The position numbers were made by a program, and so were the translations under genes. From assembly GCF_016925615.1 (NCBI RefSeq), contig NZ_CP070499.1, positions 5,332,001-5,396,000 on the forward strand: a stretch of DNA of 64,000 nucleotides. The letters are read 5' to 3'. Shown here piece after piece: positions 20,446 through 29,898 of this stretch (positions are counted from its first letter, which is position 1; the number at the start of each line of letters is the position of its first letter). The stretch comes from Natronosporangium hydrolyticum (lineage in GTDB: Bacteria > Actinomycetota > Actinomycetes > Mycobacteriales > Micromonosporaceae). The notes beneath the pieces are model-generated. The model was not told the origin of the DNA and made no database searches. It worked only from the letters and a program-made list of their open reading frames with translations.

Positions 20446-21624
20446 CTAGGTGCAGGCCCCGGTATCGACCTGGGAGGTCCGTTCCAGCCCGGCCTCGGCC
20501 ACGGTCGAGGCCTCGTCGGCGGTCACCGCGAACCCGGTGTTCGGATCGTCGGCGGCGGCCGCGAAGATCACGCCGATCACCTCGCCGGTGGGCGACACCA
20601 GCGGGCCGCCGGAGTTACCGCTGCGCACCAGCGCCCGGATGGTGTAGACCTCCCTCGACACCTGAGCCGCGTCGTAGATGTCGGGCCCGCGGATGGTCCG
20701 CACGTCCCGAATCCGCGCCTCCTGGGCATCGAACGGTCCGTCCAGCGGGAAACCGAGCACGATCGCGTCGTCGCCGTTGTCGAACTGCACCTCGGTGAAC
20801 GGCAACACCGGGGCGCCCAGGCCGGGCACGTGCAGCACCGCCAGGTCCCGGTCCGGGTCGTAGACCACCACGGTGGCGTCGTAGGGCTGGCCCGCGAGCT
20901 CCACCCCCACCGAGCGGGTGCCCGCCACCACATGCGCGTTGGTCATCACATACTCGGCGGAGTAGACGAAGCCGGAGCCCTCGATCCGCCGGGAACAGCT
21001 CGGCGCGCTGCCCACCACCTTGACCACCGACTCGGCCGCCTGGCCTACCACTGGGTGGACCGCCAGCGCCGAATCCGGTGGCGCCACTTCTCGTACCCGG
21101 GTGGGGGTCAGGCCACCGAACACATCCGGAAAGCCACGAGTGTCGACCGCGTCGCGTAACGCGTTCGACAGCGCCTGCGCCGGCGGCGGCATCAACCGGT
21201 CGATGCCGCCCAGCACCGCCGAGTCCCGCACCGACTTGGCCAGCCAGGGCACGGACGACGAGGCCAACGGCACCGCCACCAGCCAGGCGACCAACGCCAC
21301 CGCCACCAGCGACACCACCGCGCCGCCGGCGTCGTCGAGCTTCTGGCCGGGCCGGCTCCGGATGATCCCCCGCAGCCGGGAACCGAGCCAGCCGGCGAGC
21401 ACCTGGCCCAGCACCGCCAGGCCGAACACCGCCAGCAGCGCCACCACCACCCGGTGGATGTCCGCCTCCATCTGGCGGGCGAAGATCGGGCCCAGCTGGA
21501 GCCCGAGCAGGGCACCGGCGAAGAAGCCGGCGAAGGAGAGGATCCCGACCACGAAACCCTGCCGGTAGCCGCTGATCGCGAACATCAGCATGAGCACGAC
21601 TAGGACGACGTCGACCACTGACAC
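20446..21624 (-). CDS. marP: MarP-type membrane serine protease (CvpA + trypsin-like domain)
   Basis: About 392 aa from GTG 21624, matching the roughly 397 aa of M. tuberculosis MarP (Rv3671c). Four N-terminal transmembrane helices form a CvpA-like part (about 1-125). A periplasmic chymotrypsin-fold protease follows, with His in TNAHVVAG, Asp in DRDLAVLHV and Ser in RSGNSGGPLV. Two cysteines, in APSCSRR and near the end in TGACT, match the MarP disulfide that controls activity. MarP maintains cytoplasmic pH under acid stress by processing RipA in mycobacteria. It starts four bases after the Nudix stop and is the last gene of the nth operon. Confidence 0.92.
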   Translation of the reverse strand: MSVVDVVLVVLMLMFAISGYRQGFVVGILSFAGFFAGALLGLQLGPIFARQMEADIHRVVVALLAVFGLAVLGQVLAGWLGSRLRGIIRSRPGQKLDDAGGAVVSLVAVALVAWLVAVPLASSSVPWLAKSVRDSAVLGGIDRLMPPPAQALSNALRDAVDTRGFPDVFGGLTPTRVREVAPPDSALAVHPVVGQAAESVVKVVGSAPSCSRRIEGSGFVYSAEYVMTNAHVVAGTRSVGVELAGQPYDATVVVYDPDRDLAVLHVPGLGAPVLPFTEVQFDNGDDAIVLGFPLDGPFDAQEARIRDVRTIRGPDIYDAAQVSREVYTIRALVRSGNSGGPLVSPTGEVIGVIFAAAADDPNTGFAVTADEASTVAEAGLERTSQVDTGACT

Positions 21625-21628
21625 TGCT

Positions 21629-22282
21629 TTAGCGTACGGGCCAGGCTTGCTCACGGGGCAGGTCATCGACTCTGTCCTGTGACCACGGTCTCGCCCAGCC
21701 GGCCAACTCCAGCAGGGTGGCGAGCACCCCGGCGGTGAAACCCCACACCAGCAAGCCATCCACGGAGAAGGCGGGACCGACATATCCGCTCGGGTGGCGG
21801 ACCCGCAACCGGTTGGCCGGGTCGGCGAGCGCGGCGACCGGCAACCGGGCCACCCGCGACACTTCGTCGGTGGCCCGGGGGTAGACCTGATGCGGGGCAT
21901 GCCACCAGGCCAGCACCGGAGTGACCACAAAGTCGCTTACCGGAATCCACAGCTGGGGAAGCTCCGTCACCACGGTGGCGCTGCCGGGATCCAGGCCGAC
22001 CTCCTCGGTCGCCTCCCGCAGCGCGGTGCCGGTCGCGCCGGGGTCGCCCGGGTCGGCGGCGCCGCCCGGGAAGGCGACCTGGCCGGCGTGGGTGCGCATG
22101 GTGGCGGCCCGTTCCAATAGCAGCACGTCCGGCCCGGCACCGGGCTCCTCGCCGAGCAGGACCAGCACCGCGCTCGGGCGCCCCCGCCCAGCCGGCGTGG
22201 GCCAGCGGGTGAAGTCGGCGGTTACGGCGGTGGCGGCCCGGCTCGCCAGCGGCTGCCACCAGTCGGGCAGGGAGTCGGTCAC
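21629..22282 (-). CDS. Nudix hydrolase, CoA-pyrophosphatase-like (Rv3672c homologue by synteny)
   Basis: 217 aa. GTG 22282 overlaps the stop of the TlpA-like gene (GTGA), which fixes the start. The Nudix box runs from GGAADPGDPGATG to REATEEVGL (about residues 76-97), and the preceding MRTHAGQVAFPGG (about 63-75) is typical of the NudL/CoA diphosphatase group. These enzymes cleave CoA or related nucleoside diphosphates, so CoA turnover is likely but not shown. The gene order nth, TlpA-like, Nudix, marP is the same as Rv3674c-Rv3671c. Confidence 0.88.
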   Translation of the reverse strand: MTDSLPDWWQPLASRAATAVTADFTRWPTPAGRGRPSAVLVLLGEEPGAGPDVLLLERAATMRTHAGQVAFPGGAADPGDPGATGTALREATEEVGLDPGSATVVTELPQLWIPVSDFVVTPVLAWWHAPHQVYPRATDEVSRVARLPVAALADPANRLRVRHPSGYVGPAFSVDGLLVWGFTAGVLATLLELAGWARPWSQDRVDDLPREQAWPVR

Positions 22283-22929
22283 GCCAGCCCCTCCGGCGGC
22301 GGGACGCCGAGGTGTTCGGCCACCAGCTCGGCCAGCTCCGCCGCGTCGTACGGGCGGGCGAGGTGGAGGTAGACGAGTTCGCCAGCGTCGTCGATGAACA
22401 GGGTGATCGGCAGATTCATCAGGCCGAGGCTGGCGAGCAGGTCGCCGCCGCGATCGTAGAGCGATGGGAAGTCCAGCGCCAGATCCTCGGCGAGCGACGC
22501 CGCCCGGGGCCGGGTGTCCTCGCTCACCACCCCCACCACGTGCACCTGGCCGGTGGTCAGGTCGGCGTAGCGCTGCAGCGCCGGCAGCTCCTCCCGGCAC
22601 GGGGGGCACCAGCTGGCCCAGAGATTGACCACTGCCGGCCCTCGTAGGGCGGTCAACTCGACCGGCTCGTCCCCGGTGAAGCAAGGCAGGGTCAGCTCGG
22701 GCAACTGGTCGGTGCCGCCGCCCGGGGACGGCTCGCCGCCGGCGGCCGGGGGGGACTCGCCGTCGGGTGGGGCGGTGAGCTCGTCACACTCGGCCAGCGG
22801 CGAGGCCACCTCGGGTGGCCCGCCGTCGTCGACCGGCTCGCCGCCGCCATCGTTACCGCAGGCGGCGAGCAGCAGCGCCGCAGCCATCGCCACGGCGGCT
22901 CCGCGAACCGACCTCGACACAGCGCTCAC
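22279..22929 (-). CDS. TlpA/ResA-like thiol-disulfide lipoprotein
   Basis: 216 aa from GTG 22929, which overlaps the nth stop (GTGA). A signal peptide with lipobox LLLAACGN (Cys about residue 24) anchors it outside the membrane. A Gly/Glu/Pro-rich linker leads to a thioredoxin-fold domain with the redox motif [12 protein letters not shown], then [14 protein letters not shown] and the cis-Pro region NLPITLFID. It probably reduces or forms disulfides in exported proteins. Coupling with MarP, which contains a regulatory disulfide, makes MarP a possible client, though this is inference. Confidence 0.9.
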   Translation of the reverse strand: MSAVSRSVRGAAVAMAAALLLAACGNDGGGEPVDDGGPPEVASPLAECDELTAPPDGESPPAAGGEPSPGGGTDQLPELTLPCFTGDEPVELTALRGPAVVNLWASWCPPCREELPALQRYADLTTGQVHVVGVVSEDTRPRAASLAEDLALDFPSLYDRGGDLLASLGLMNLPITLFIDDAGELVYLHLARPYDAAELAELVAEHLGVPPPEGLA

Positions 22930-23717
22930 CCGACCTCGGCGTCGGTCAACGCGGCCAACTCGGCCGCCCGGGGGCCCTTGAGCAACATCACCGCGGTGTC
23001 CCGGTCGGTGGGGCCGGACCCGTAGGCCGGGCACCAGCGGGCCAGCGAACACGCGCCACACGCCGGCTTGCGGGCGTGACACACCCGCCGACCGTGGAAG
23101 ATCACCCGATGCGAGAACATGGTCCAGTCGCGCTTGGGGAGCAGCTCACCGACCGCCTGCTCGATCTTGATTGGATCGGTCTGCTCGGTCCAGCGCCAGC
23201 GGCGGACCAGTCGGGCGAAGTGGGTGTCGACGGTGAGGCCGGGTACGCCGAAGGCGTTGCCGAGGATCACGTTGGCGGTCTTGCGGCCCACCCCGGGCAG
23301 GGTGCGAAGCTCGGCCATCTGGCCCGGCACGTCGCCGTCGTACCGCTCGACCAGCTGCTGCCCCAACTTGATCAGCGCATCGGCCTTGTTTCGGAAGAAA
23401 CCGGTCGGCCGCAGCAGCTCCTCCAGCTCGCCCCGGTCGGCCGCAGCGTAGTCGGCGGCGGTCGGGTAGCGGGCGAACAGCTTCGGGCTCACCTCGTTGA
23501 CCCGGACGTCGGTGGTCTGCGCGGAGAGGATGGTGGCGACGGTCAACTGGAGCGGGGTCTGGTGGTCGAGCTCGCAGTGGGCGTCCGGGTGGATCACCGC
23601 CAGCTCGCGGGCCATCCGCCGGGCGCGGCGGGTACGGGCCAGGGGGGTCTCCGAGTCATCGTCGAACCGCTGGGGGGTCGCTCCCGCCGCCGCTCGCCGA
23701 TTCGCCGCCTTCGCCAC
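22926..23717 (-). CDS. nth: Endonuclease III
   Basis: 263 aa from GTG 23717. The helix-hairpin-helix is [13 protein letters not shown] with the catalytic Lys, the catalytic Asp is in VDTHFARL, and the 4Fe-4S cluster has the C-x6-C-x2-C-x5-C spacing in [17 protein letters not shown]. It is a DNA glycosylase/AP lyase that removes oxidised pyrimidines in base excision repair. It is the first gene of an overlapping operon with the TlpA-like, Nudix and marP genes. The N-terminal 25 residues are basic and variable. Confidence 0.95.
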   Translation of the reverse strand: MAKAANRRAAAGATPQRFDDDSETPLARTRRARRMARELAVIHPDAHCELDHQTPLQLTVATILSAQTTDVRVNEVSPKLFARYPTAADYAAADRGELEELLRPTGFFRNKADALIKLGQQLVERYDGDVPGQMAELRTLPGVGRKTANVILGNAFGVPGLTVDTHFARLVRRWRWTEQTDPIKIEQAVGELLPKRDWTMFSHRVIFHGRRVCHARKPACGACSLARWCPAYGSGPTDRDTAVMLLKGPRAAELAALTDAEVG

Positions 23718-23732
23718 GCCGGCCAGCCTACG

Positions 23733-24938
23733 TCAGCCCACCGACGGCGGCGTGATCTCGCCGTCCGGTCCGAGCTGCGCACCGGTCTCGGGAAAGTCCA
23801 GCGCGGTGACGTCGCGGACCAGCTCCAAGCCCCGCTGCTCCGGATCGGGGCGGGGCAGACCCGCGTCGTACATGTGGGTCGAGACCAGCTGGCCGGCGGC
23901 GAACCCGCCGTCGGCGTGTAGTGACACCCGCAACACCGCACCCAGCCCGAGCGGGCCGGCGGCGTTGAGGGTGCCGCCGCCACCGGCGAAGTTGCCCAGG
24001 CTGTAGGCGATCAGCCGGCCCTGGTAGAACTCCAGCCCGCGCAGCACGTGCGGGCCGTGGCCGACCACCAGGTCGGCGCCGGCGTCGACCACCGCCCGGG
24101 CGAACGCCATCGGGTCGCCCCGCTGCTCGCCGTAGTACTCCTCCGGGCCGGGGGAGACCCGGGTGGCGTCGGCGCCCTCCGCCCCCATATGCACCTGCAC
24201 CACCACCAGGTCGGCCTGGTCGGCGGCGCGGGCGACCACCGCCGACGCCTGGCCGTGGTCGTTCAGGTCGTTGGTCCAGGCGTACGGGCTGAAGCCCACC
24301 ACGGCCACCTCGACCCCGGCGGCCGAGACGACGGTGATCTCTTCCCGCTCGCCGGTGTGGGCGATGCCGTGGTCGGCCAGCGCGGCCCGGGTGTTTTCGC
24401 GGCCGGCCGGACCGAAGTCGTTGCCGTGGTTGTTGGCGAGGTTCATCAGGTCGAAGCCGCCGTCGCGCAGGTGCGCTGCGTAGTGGGGCGGGGCCCGGAA
24501 CGCGTGGCAGGCGGTGGCCTCCTCCGGGCACTTCTCGTGGCCGGTGTCCTCGGTGAGCGGCTGCTCCAGGTTGCCCATCACCAGATCGGCGGCGAGCGCG
24601 TCGACCACCTGGGCGAAGAAGCCGGCGCCGTCGTCCGCCGGGAGCCGCCCTTCGTCGCCGAGCACGATGTCGCCGGTGGCGGAGAGGGTCACCGCCGCGG
24701 CCGGTGGGGTGGTGGGCACCGGGCTGGGCTGGGTCGGGGCAACGGTCTCGGTCGGCGACCGCCACTGGCCGGCCGGGTCGCCAGCGCGGGCGAACCGGTC
24801 ACCGAACAGGCTCGCCGCGCCGAGGCCGAGCAGCAGCGCGGCCGTTACTGCCGCGGCGGCCCCGATGAATAATCGGCGGGGCACGCCCCGCCGCGATGGT
24901 GCGTCGGCTGGCGGCGGGCGGTAGGACGGGACGGGCAT
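23733..24938 (-). CDS. CapA-family protein (metallophosphatase-like), exported
   Basis: 401 aa. A basic stretch and a signal anchor (RLFIGAAAAVTAALLLGLGAA, about residues 22-44) precede a CapA domain with the family signatures SATGDIVLGD, VMGNLEQPLT, FDLMNLANNHGNDFG, VVQVHMGAE and VVGHGPHVLRGLEFY. CapA of Bacillus takes part in poly-gamma-glutamate export. Actinomycete homologues are numerous and most are uncharacterised, so a polyglutamate role is not implied. It is upstream of nth on the same strand with 15 bases between, and divergent from crp. Confidence 0.88.
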   Translation of the reverse strand: MPVPSYRPPPADAPSRRGVPRRLFIGAAAAVTAALLLGLGAASLFGDRFARAGDPAGQWRSPTETVAPTQPSPVPTTPPAAAVTLSATGDIVLGDEGRLPADDGAGFFAQVVDALAADLVMGNLEQPLTEDTGHEKCPEEATACHAFRAPPHYAAHLRDGGFDLMNLANNHGNDFGPAGRENTRAALADHGIAHTGEREEITVVSAAGVEVAVVGFSPYAWTNDLNDHGQASAVVARAADQADLVVVQVHMGAEGADATRVSPGPEEYYGEQRGDPMAFARAVVDAGADLVVGHGPHVLRGLEFYQGRLIAYSLGNFAGGGGTLNAAGPLGLGAVLRVSLHADGGFAAGQLVSTHMYDAGLPRPDPEQRGLELVRDVTALDFPETGAQLGPDGEITPPSVG

Positions 24939-25177
24939 GATAACTCACCGGAGGCTGTGGGGGACGCTCTGCGGACACTCCGCCCGGCTGAGGATACCTG
25001 TCGCATACGCTCCGTTGGTAGCACGCGTCAGCGAGGTCACTCGGCTGGCTGCGAATCCGGGGTACCCGCGGCTAGCCTGCGTTTGCGACTACCACCCCTA
25101 CCGGGTGGTTGTGGGGTTCGGCGCGGCAGCGCCTAGACTGTTGCTGCGCGGGATCCGCGCATGCATGGAGGTGCGCG

Positions 25178-25855
25178 ATGGACGAGGTACTTGCCCGCAG
25201 CGGGATCTTCCAGGGGGTGGACCCGGAAGCCGCTGAGGCGCTCGCCAAGGAGATGGAGACCGTCGAGGTCCGCAAGAGCGACGTGGTCTTCAACGAGGGC
25301 GAGCCGGGCGACAGCCTTTACATCGTGCTCACCGGCAAGGTGAAGCTCGGCCGGCGGGCCGCCGACGGCCGGCAGAACCTGATCGCGGTGATGGGCCCAT
25401 CGGACATGGTCGGCGAGTTGTCGCTGTTCGATCCGGGGCCGCGCACCGCCACGGTCACCGCGGTGGTCGACACCAAGCTGGCCCGGCTGCGCAAGCAGGC
25501 GCTGCGACCGTGGTTGGCGAACCGGCCGGAGATCGCCGAGCAGTTGCTGCGGGTGGTGGCCCGGCGGCTGCGCCGCACCAACGACGAAAAGGCCGACCTT
25601 ATCTTCACCGACGTGCCCGGCCGGGTCGCCAAAAACCTGCTCCAGTTGGCGAGTCGGTTCGGCACCCGCGACGGCGGCGTGCTGCGGGTCACCCACGACC
25701 TCACTCAGGAGGAGCTGGCCCAGCTGGTGGGGGCATCCCGGGAGACGGTCAATAAGGCGCTCGCCGACTTCGCCTCCCGCGGCTGGCTGCGGCTGGACGG
25801 CAAGAGCGTGATCATTCTCGACCCGGAGCGGCTGGCGCGACGCGCCCGCGTCTGA
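25178..25855 (+). CDS. crp: Crp/Fnr-family regulator (CRP)
   Basis: 225 aa. ATG 25178 follows GGAGGTG. The cyclic-nucleotide-binding domain has the phosphate-binding cassette [20 protein letters not shown] (about 78-97), as in true cAMP-binding CRPs. The long dimer helix is followed by a winged helix with [24 protein letters not shown] (about 179-202). The length and position equal Rv3676 of M. tuberculosis, a global cAMP-responsive regulator. The adenylate-cyclase-domain protein at 29899-33393 in the same block is a possible cAMP source. Confidence 0.94.
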   Translation: MDEVLARSGIFQGVDPEAAEALAKEMETVEVRKSDVVFNEGEPGDSLYIVLTGKVKLGRRAADGRQNLIAVMGPSDMVGELSLFDPGPRTATVTAVVDTKLARLRKQALRPWLANRPEIAEQLLRVVARRLRRTNDEKADLIFTDVPGRVAKNLLQLASRFGTRDGGVLRVTHDLTQEELAQLVGASRETVNKALADFASRGWLRLDGKSVIILDPERLARRARV

Positions 25856-26019
25856 CCCGCTCGACGGCCGCCCCGACAGTCCGCGGGTGGCCACCGCCGC
25901 TCGCCGGCCACCCTTGACAGTCTGCGGGTGTCCACCCGCCGTTCCGCTCGTTGGGCCCCATGGCACGCGTGAAATGTCATGGTCTGTCCTAATTTGCGGA
26001 GGTGGGGGAGCTGCAGGTT

Positions 26020-27279
26020 GTGCAGACCACGATCGACCCGAGGTCGCCGTCCTACCTCGCCACCCAGGCGCTGACCCAGACCGCCCTGACCCAGCTGCAC
26101 CGCGCCCTGGACCTCGCCCGGGAGAGCGGCGGTGAACGGGCAGTCACCCGTCACCACGCCCGCGGCGGCCTGTTGGCGCGGGAACGCCTGGAGCTTCTCG
26201 TCGACCGGGACTCGCCGTTGCTGGAGCTCAACCCGACCGCCGGCTGGGGCGCCGGTGGCCCGGTAGGGGCCGGCGTGGTCACCGGGATCGGGGTGGTGGC
26301 GGACCGGATCTGCGTCCTCGCCGCGACCGACACTCCGGTCGCCGACGGCGTCCTCGACCTCGACGCGGCGCGCAAGCTACGCCGGGCGGTACGAATCAGC
26401 AGCCAGAACCGGCTGCCCCTGGTGCTGCTGCTCGAAGTAGGCCGGGAGCCGCGCGACGACCCGCCACCGGTGGAGCTCCGCCGGCAGCTCGGCCAGCTCG
26501 GGGAGGAACTCGCCGCGCTCGCCGCCGACCAGCTGCCGACGGTCGGGGTCTGCTTCGGCGGCCACCACCCGCCGCCGTGGGCGCCGGACCTCGCCGACTG
26601 GCTAGCGCAGCTGGTCACGCTGTCGCCGGTCACCCGCCCCGGCCGCGCGGCCTTCCTCGCCGACGACGAACGGCAGGCGATCCGGGCGGCCCGGGAGTGC
26701 GTCGAGCGCGCCCTCCGACCGCCCGCCGCCGAGGCCGCCGCGGTCCCGACCGTCACCGGCCCCGCGTACGACCCGGCAGAGCTGCTCGGCGTGCCGGTGC
26801 AGGAACCGCGCGAGATCCTGACCCGGGTGCTGGACGGCTCCGAGTTCGACGAGGTCGACCCGGCCGGCGGGCCGGCCTGCGCCGGCTGGGGGAGGTTGCA
26901 CGGACACCGGGTGGCGGTGCTCGCCGACGCCGGCGGCGGTGGTGGGCTGGCCGCCCCGGAGACCGCGCTCCGGCTCCTACAGGACGCCGAGACCAACGGG
27001 GCGGTAGCGCTGGTGGCGCTGCACGGCGGGGCTACGCTGCCGGAGTCCACACTGGCCCCGGCGGTGGCCGCCAGCCTGGTGCCGCTGCTGCTGCTCCGGC
27101 TGGCGGGCGAACCGGCGCCGGTGGTCACCGCCCAGGCCCGGTTCCGCTTCGCCTGGCCGACCGCCGGATCGGCGCTGGAACACGCCGCGCAGCTGACCGA
27201 CGATGCGGTGATCGACCCGCTGGACACCCGCCCGGTCCTGGGGATCTGCCTCGGCGCGATCCGGGCGGGCCGGACATGA
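26020..27279 (+). CDS. Reduced acyl-CoA carboxylase carboxyltransferase-like protein
   Basis: About 419 aa from GTG 26020 (GGGGGAG upstream). The start resembles AccD/PccB-type beta subunits: a helical region, then RHHARGGLLARERLELLVD (about 46-64), ELNPTAGWG and VVTGIGVVADRICVLAATD. Later parts diverge, and at about 420 aa it is over 100 residues shorter than functional beta subunits (about 520-550). Several conserved Gly-rich oxyanion-hole segments cannot be found. It is coupled by ATGA overlap to a degenerate biotin-carboxylase-like gene. Carboxylation activity is doubtful. Confidence 0.72.
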   Translation: MQTTIDPRSPSYLATQALTQTALTQLHRALDLARESGGERAVTRHHARGGLLARERLELLVDRDSPLLELNPTAGWGAGGPVGAGVVTGIGVVADRICVLAATDTPVADGVLDLDAARKLRRAVRISSQNRLPLVLLLEVGREPRDDPPPVELRRQLGQLGEELAALAADQLPTVGVCFGGHHPPPWAPDLADWLAQLVTLSPVTRPGRAAFLADDERQAIRAARECVERALRPPAAEAAAVPTVTGPAYDPAELLGVPVQEPREILTRVLDGSEFDEVDPAGGPACAGWGRLHGHRVAVLADAGGGGGLAAPETALRLLQDAETNGAVALVALHGGATLPESTLAPAVAASLVPLLLLRLAGEPAPVVTAQARFRFAWPTAGSALEHAAQLTDDAVIDPLDTRPVLGICLGAIRAGRT

Positions 27280-28928
27280 TCCGGCGGGTGTTGGTGGCGA
27301 GTCGGGGGGAGGCCGCCCGGCGGGTGCTCGCCAGCTGCCGGCTGGTGGGGTTGGAGACGGTGGCGGTCTACTCCGACGCCGACGCCCGCGCTCCCCACAT
27401 AGCCGACGCGGATTGGGCGGTCCACCTGCCCGGCAACGCGCTCACCGCCACGTATCGGCGGGGCGACCGGCTGCTGGCGGCGGCCCGAAGGGTCGACGCC
27501 GACGCCGTACACCCGGGGTGGGGGCTGCTCGCCGCCGACCCGGACTTCGCCGCGGCGGTAACCGACGACGGCCGCAGCTGGCTCGGCCCACCGGCCAAAC
27601 TGTTAGCGGCGCTGCGCGACGAACCGGCGACTACCGCCCGCCTCGCCGAGGCGGGCGTCCGGGTGGTCAGCCGCCCGGCCGCCGCCGCGCTCACCGGCCG
27701 CCGGCTCGACGTACCAGTGATTGTGGACCATCATGGCACCGCGGTGGCGTTGGGCGAGTACGACTGCACGGTACGCCGCGGCCCGGAGCTACTGCTCGCC
27801 GAGTGCCCGTCGCCAGCGGTCTCCGCCCGGCTCCGGGAACGCCTGTGTCGGGCGGCGACCGAGGCGGTGACCGCCTTGGGCGGCACCGGACTGATCACCG
27901 TGGAGTTCCTGATCACCCCGGCGGGCGACTGTCGAGTTCTCGCGCTGCGCCCGGCGTTGCCACCAGGCCTGCCGGCGATCGAGTGCGCCACCGGGCTGGA
28001 CCTGGTGCGGCTGCAGCTGTTGGTCGGCGAGGAGTCCCCGCTGCCGTTCCGCACCGCACCCGCGCTGCGCGGCCACGCGATCACCGGCCAACTACGGGCA
28101 CAGGACCCGGCGTACGCGTGGCAACCCACTAACGGTCGGCTGCACCGGTTCGGGTTCGGGCCGGTCGTGGGCGCGTTCCGACCGCTGGCCGGGCCCGGGC
28201 TGCGGCTGGACTCGGGGGTCGCCACCGGTGAGGAGGTGGGCACCCACTACGGCCCGGAGTTGGCGAGCCTCACCGCCTGGGCACCGACCCGGCATGAGGC
28301 GACCCGCCGGCTGGCCCGGGCGTTGACCGGTGCCCACCTACACGGCCCGACCACTAACCGGGAGCTGCTGGTCCGGGCGTTGCGTCACCCGGATTTCCAG
28401 GCCGCCACGCTCGACACCGATTTCCTGCCGCGACACCCGGAGCTGCTGGCCCCACTACTGTCGGTCGTGGACTCGCACCGGCTGGCCGGGTTGGCGGCGG
28501 CGCTGGCCGCCGCCGCCGACCGGCGCGGCCGGGCCCGGGCGCTGGCGACGATCGGTTCGGGGTGGCGCAACGTACCTTCCGGCGCCCAGACGACGGTCTA
28601 TGCGAGTCCGATGGGGACTTTTGAGATCGGGTACCGGTTCGATCGGACCGAGGAGCTGCAACACTGGTGGGTCCGCGGCGTCGATCCGGACGAGGTGGAC
28701 CTGGCTGGGCTGGGCCAGCCGACCAGCCGGCCGGCGGACCGGCCGCCGGTGGCGTTGGTGTCGGCAACCGGCGAACGGGTGGTGCTCGACGTAGCCGGCG
28801 TGCTGACCAGTTATTCGGTCCACCGGGTCGGCGAAGTCTCCTATGTCGACTGCCCAGACGGCTCGGTCGCGCTCACTGAACTGCCCCGTTACCCGGCTTC
28901 GGTGGCGCCGGCGGAGGGCTGGGCGTAG
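27276..28928 (+). CDS. Biotin-carboxylase-like protein lacking key ATP-grasp and biotinyl parts
   Basis: 550 aa. ATG 27276 overlaps the previous stop (ATGA). The N-terminal biotin carboxylase fold is clear (IRRVLVASRGEAARRVLASC, AVYSDADARAPHIADADWAV, VDADAVHPGWGLLA). In the ATP-grasp part the glycine-rich loop (normally KAAxGGGGKG) and about 60 surrounding residues are missing: the chain jumps from LDVPVIVDHHGTAVALGEYD straight to the later segment. The C-terminus stops where a biotinyl domain with its AMKM lysine would begin. It is probably not an active biotin carboxylase; a regulatory or binding role is possible. It overlaps the convergent kinase gene by 40 bases. Confidence 0.75.
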   Translation: MIRRVLVASRGEAARRVLASCRLVGLETVAVYSDADARAPHIADADWAVHLPGNALTATYRRGDRLLAAARRVDADAVHPGWGLLAADPDFAAAVTDDGRSWLGPPAKLLAALRDEPATTARLAEAGVRVVSRPAAAALTGRRLDVPVIVDHHGTAVALGEYDCTVRRGPELLLAECPSPAVSARLRERLCRAATEAVTALGGTGLITVEFLITPAGDCRVLALRPALPPGLPAIECATGLDLVRLQLLVGEESPLPFRTAPALRGHAITGQLRAQDPAYAWQPTNGRLHRFGFGPVVGAFRPLAGPGLRLDSGVATGEEVGTHYGPELASLTAWAPTRHEATRRLARALTGAHLHGPTTNRELLVRALRHPDFQAATLDTDFLPRHPELLAPLLSVVDSHRLAGLAAALAAAADRRGRARALATIGSGWRNVPSGAQTTVYASPMGTFEIGYRFDRTEELQHWWVRGVDPDEVDLAGLGQPTSRPADRPPVALVSATGERVVLDVAGVLTSYSVHRVGEVSYVDCPDGSVALTELPRYPASVAPAEGWA

Positions 28929-29803
28929 CCGCCGGTCGGCACCCGGGCCGACGCGCGCACCGCCTCCGGCCCCGGCGGCCGTTCCAGCACCAGCTCCGCC
29001 AGCAGATCCCGGAGCCGGCCGGCGCTGGGGCGGGCCAGCGGATCGTTCGCCATCCCCAGCCGCAGCAGATCGATGAAGCTGGCCGACACCCCGGGCACCT
29101 CTGGGATCGGCTCCTCGAACAGCTCCAGCAGCGCCAACACGCTGGGGCTGCGATCCGGTTGCAGCCGCGGCGGCCGGCCGCTGAGCATCGCGTACAGCGT
29201 GGCGCTGAGCCCATACACGTCGACCGCGGAGGTCGGTGAGCCATACCGCAGGGTCTCGGGGGGAGAGTACGCCGGTGTGTGCACCTCCAGGGTGATCGAG
29301 GTCTCGCGGGTCTCCGCGAGCACCGCCAACCCGAAGTCGGCGAGCAGCGGCTCACCAAACCGGCTGATCAACAGGTTCGCCGGTTTGATGTCCCGGTGCA
29401 GCACCCCGCTGTCGTGCGCCACCGCCAGCGCGTCCGCGATCTTCGTCCCGACATCGCGGGTCTCGCTGGGGGTAAGCGGGGCGGCGCGCAGCCGCTCCGC
29501 GTATGAACCGTCGCACAACTCCATGATCATGTACGGGTGTTGGTCGGCGGTCACCCCCACGTCGTGCAGATCGACCACGTACGGATGCGCCGACATCTGC
29601 CCGGCGGCGCGCGCCTCACGGAGGAACCGGCGCTGGTCGCGCTCGCCCTCCAACGTGCGATTCTCGACCTTGACCGCCACCTCGCGGCCGATCGAATCCT
29701 GGATGGCCCGGTAGATCGTGGCGTATCCGCCGCGGGCGAGCACCGACAAGTTGGACAATCCGGGGATCGTCGGCACAACCACCTGCGGCCTTCGTTCGCT
29801 CAC
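28889..29803 (-). CDS. Soluble serine/threonine protein kinase
   Basis: 304 aa. A full Hanks-type kinase domain: Gly-loop VLARGGYATIYRA, catalytic Lys in EVAVKVEN, catalytic loop LHRDIKPANLL (about 138-148), DFG in LLADFGLAVL, and an APE-like SPPE. There is no transmembrane helix or PASTA sensor, and the last 40 residues are a Pro/Gly/Ala tail. It overlaps the 3' end of the carboxylase-like gene on the opposite strand. The large cyclase-domain gene is upstream on the same strand, 95 bases away. Targets are unknown. Confidence 0.9.
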   Translation of the reverse strand: MSERRPQVVVPTIPGLSNLSVLARGGYATIYRAIQDSIGREVAVKVENRTLEGERDQRRFLREARAAGQMSAHPYVVDLHDVGVTADQHPYMIMELCDGSYAERLRAAPLTPSETRDVGTKIADALAVAHDSGVLHRDIKPANLLISRFGEPLLADFGLAVLAETRETSITLEVHTPAYSPPETLRYGSPTSAVDVYGLSATLYAMLSGRPPRLQPDRSPSVLALLELFEEPIPEVPGVSASFIDLLRLGMANDPLARPSAGRLRDLLAELVLERPPGPEAVRASARVPTGGYAQPSAGATEAG

Positions 29804-29898
29804 GGCAACGACCGTAACTCAGTCATCTGACGTCCCGCCGCGAGCCCGTCGCGAACCGGACAGCACGGCCGGACCCCGGGTGGGACCGCGGGCCGGCA

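Noticed and set aside
25875-25945. Two similar GACAGTCYGCGGGTG copies after crp, with TTGACA in the second, as a promoter
   Set aside because: No suitable -10 sequence at 16-18 bases and no other support; left out of the feature list.
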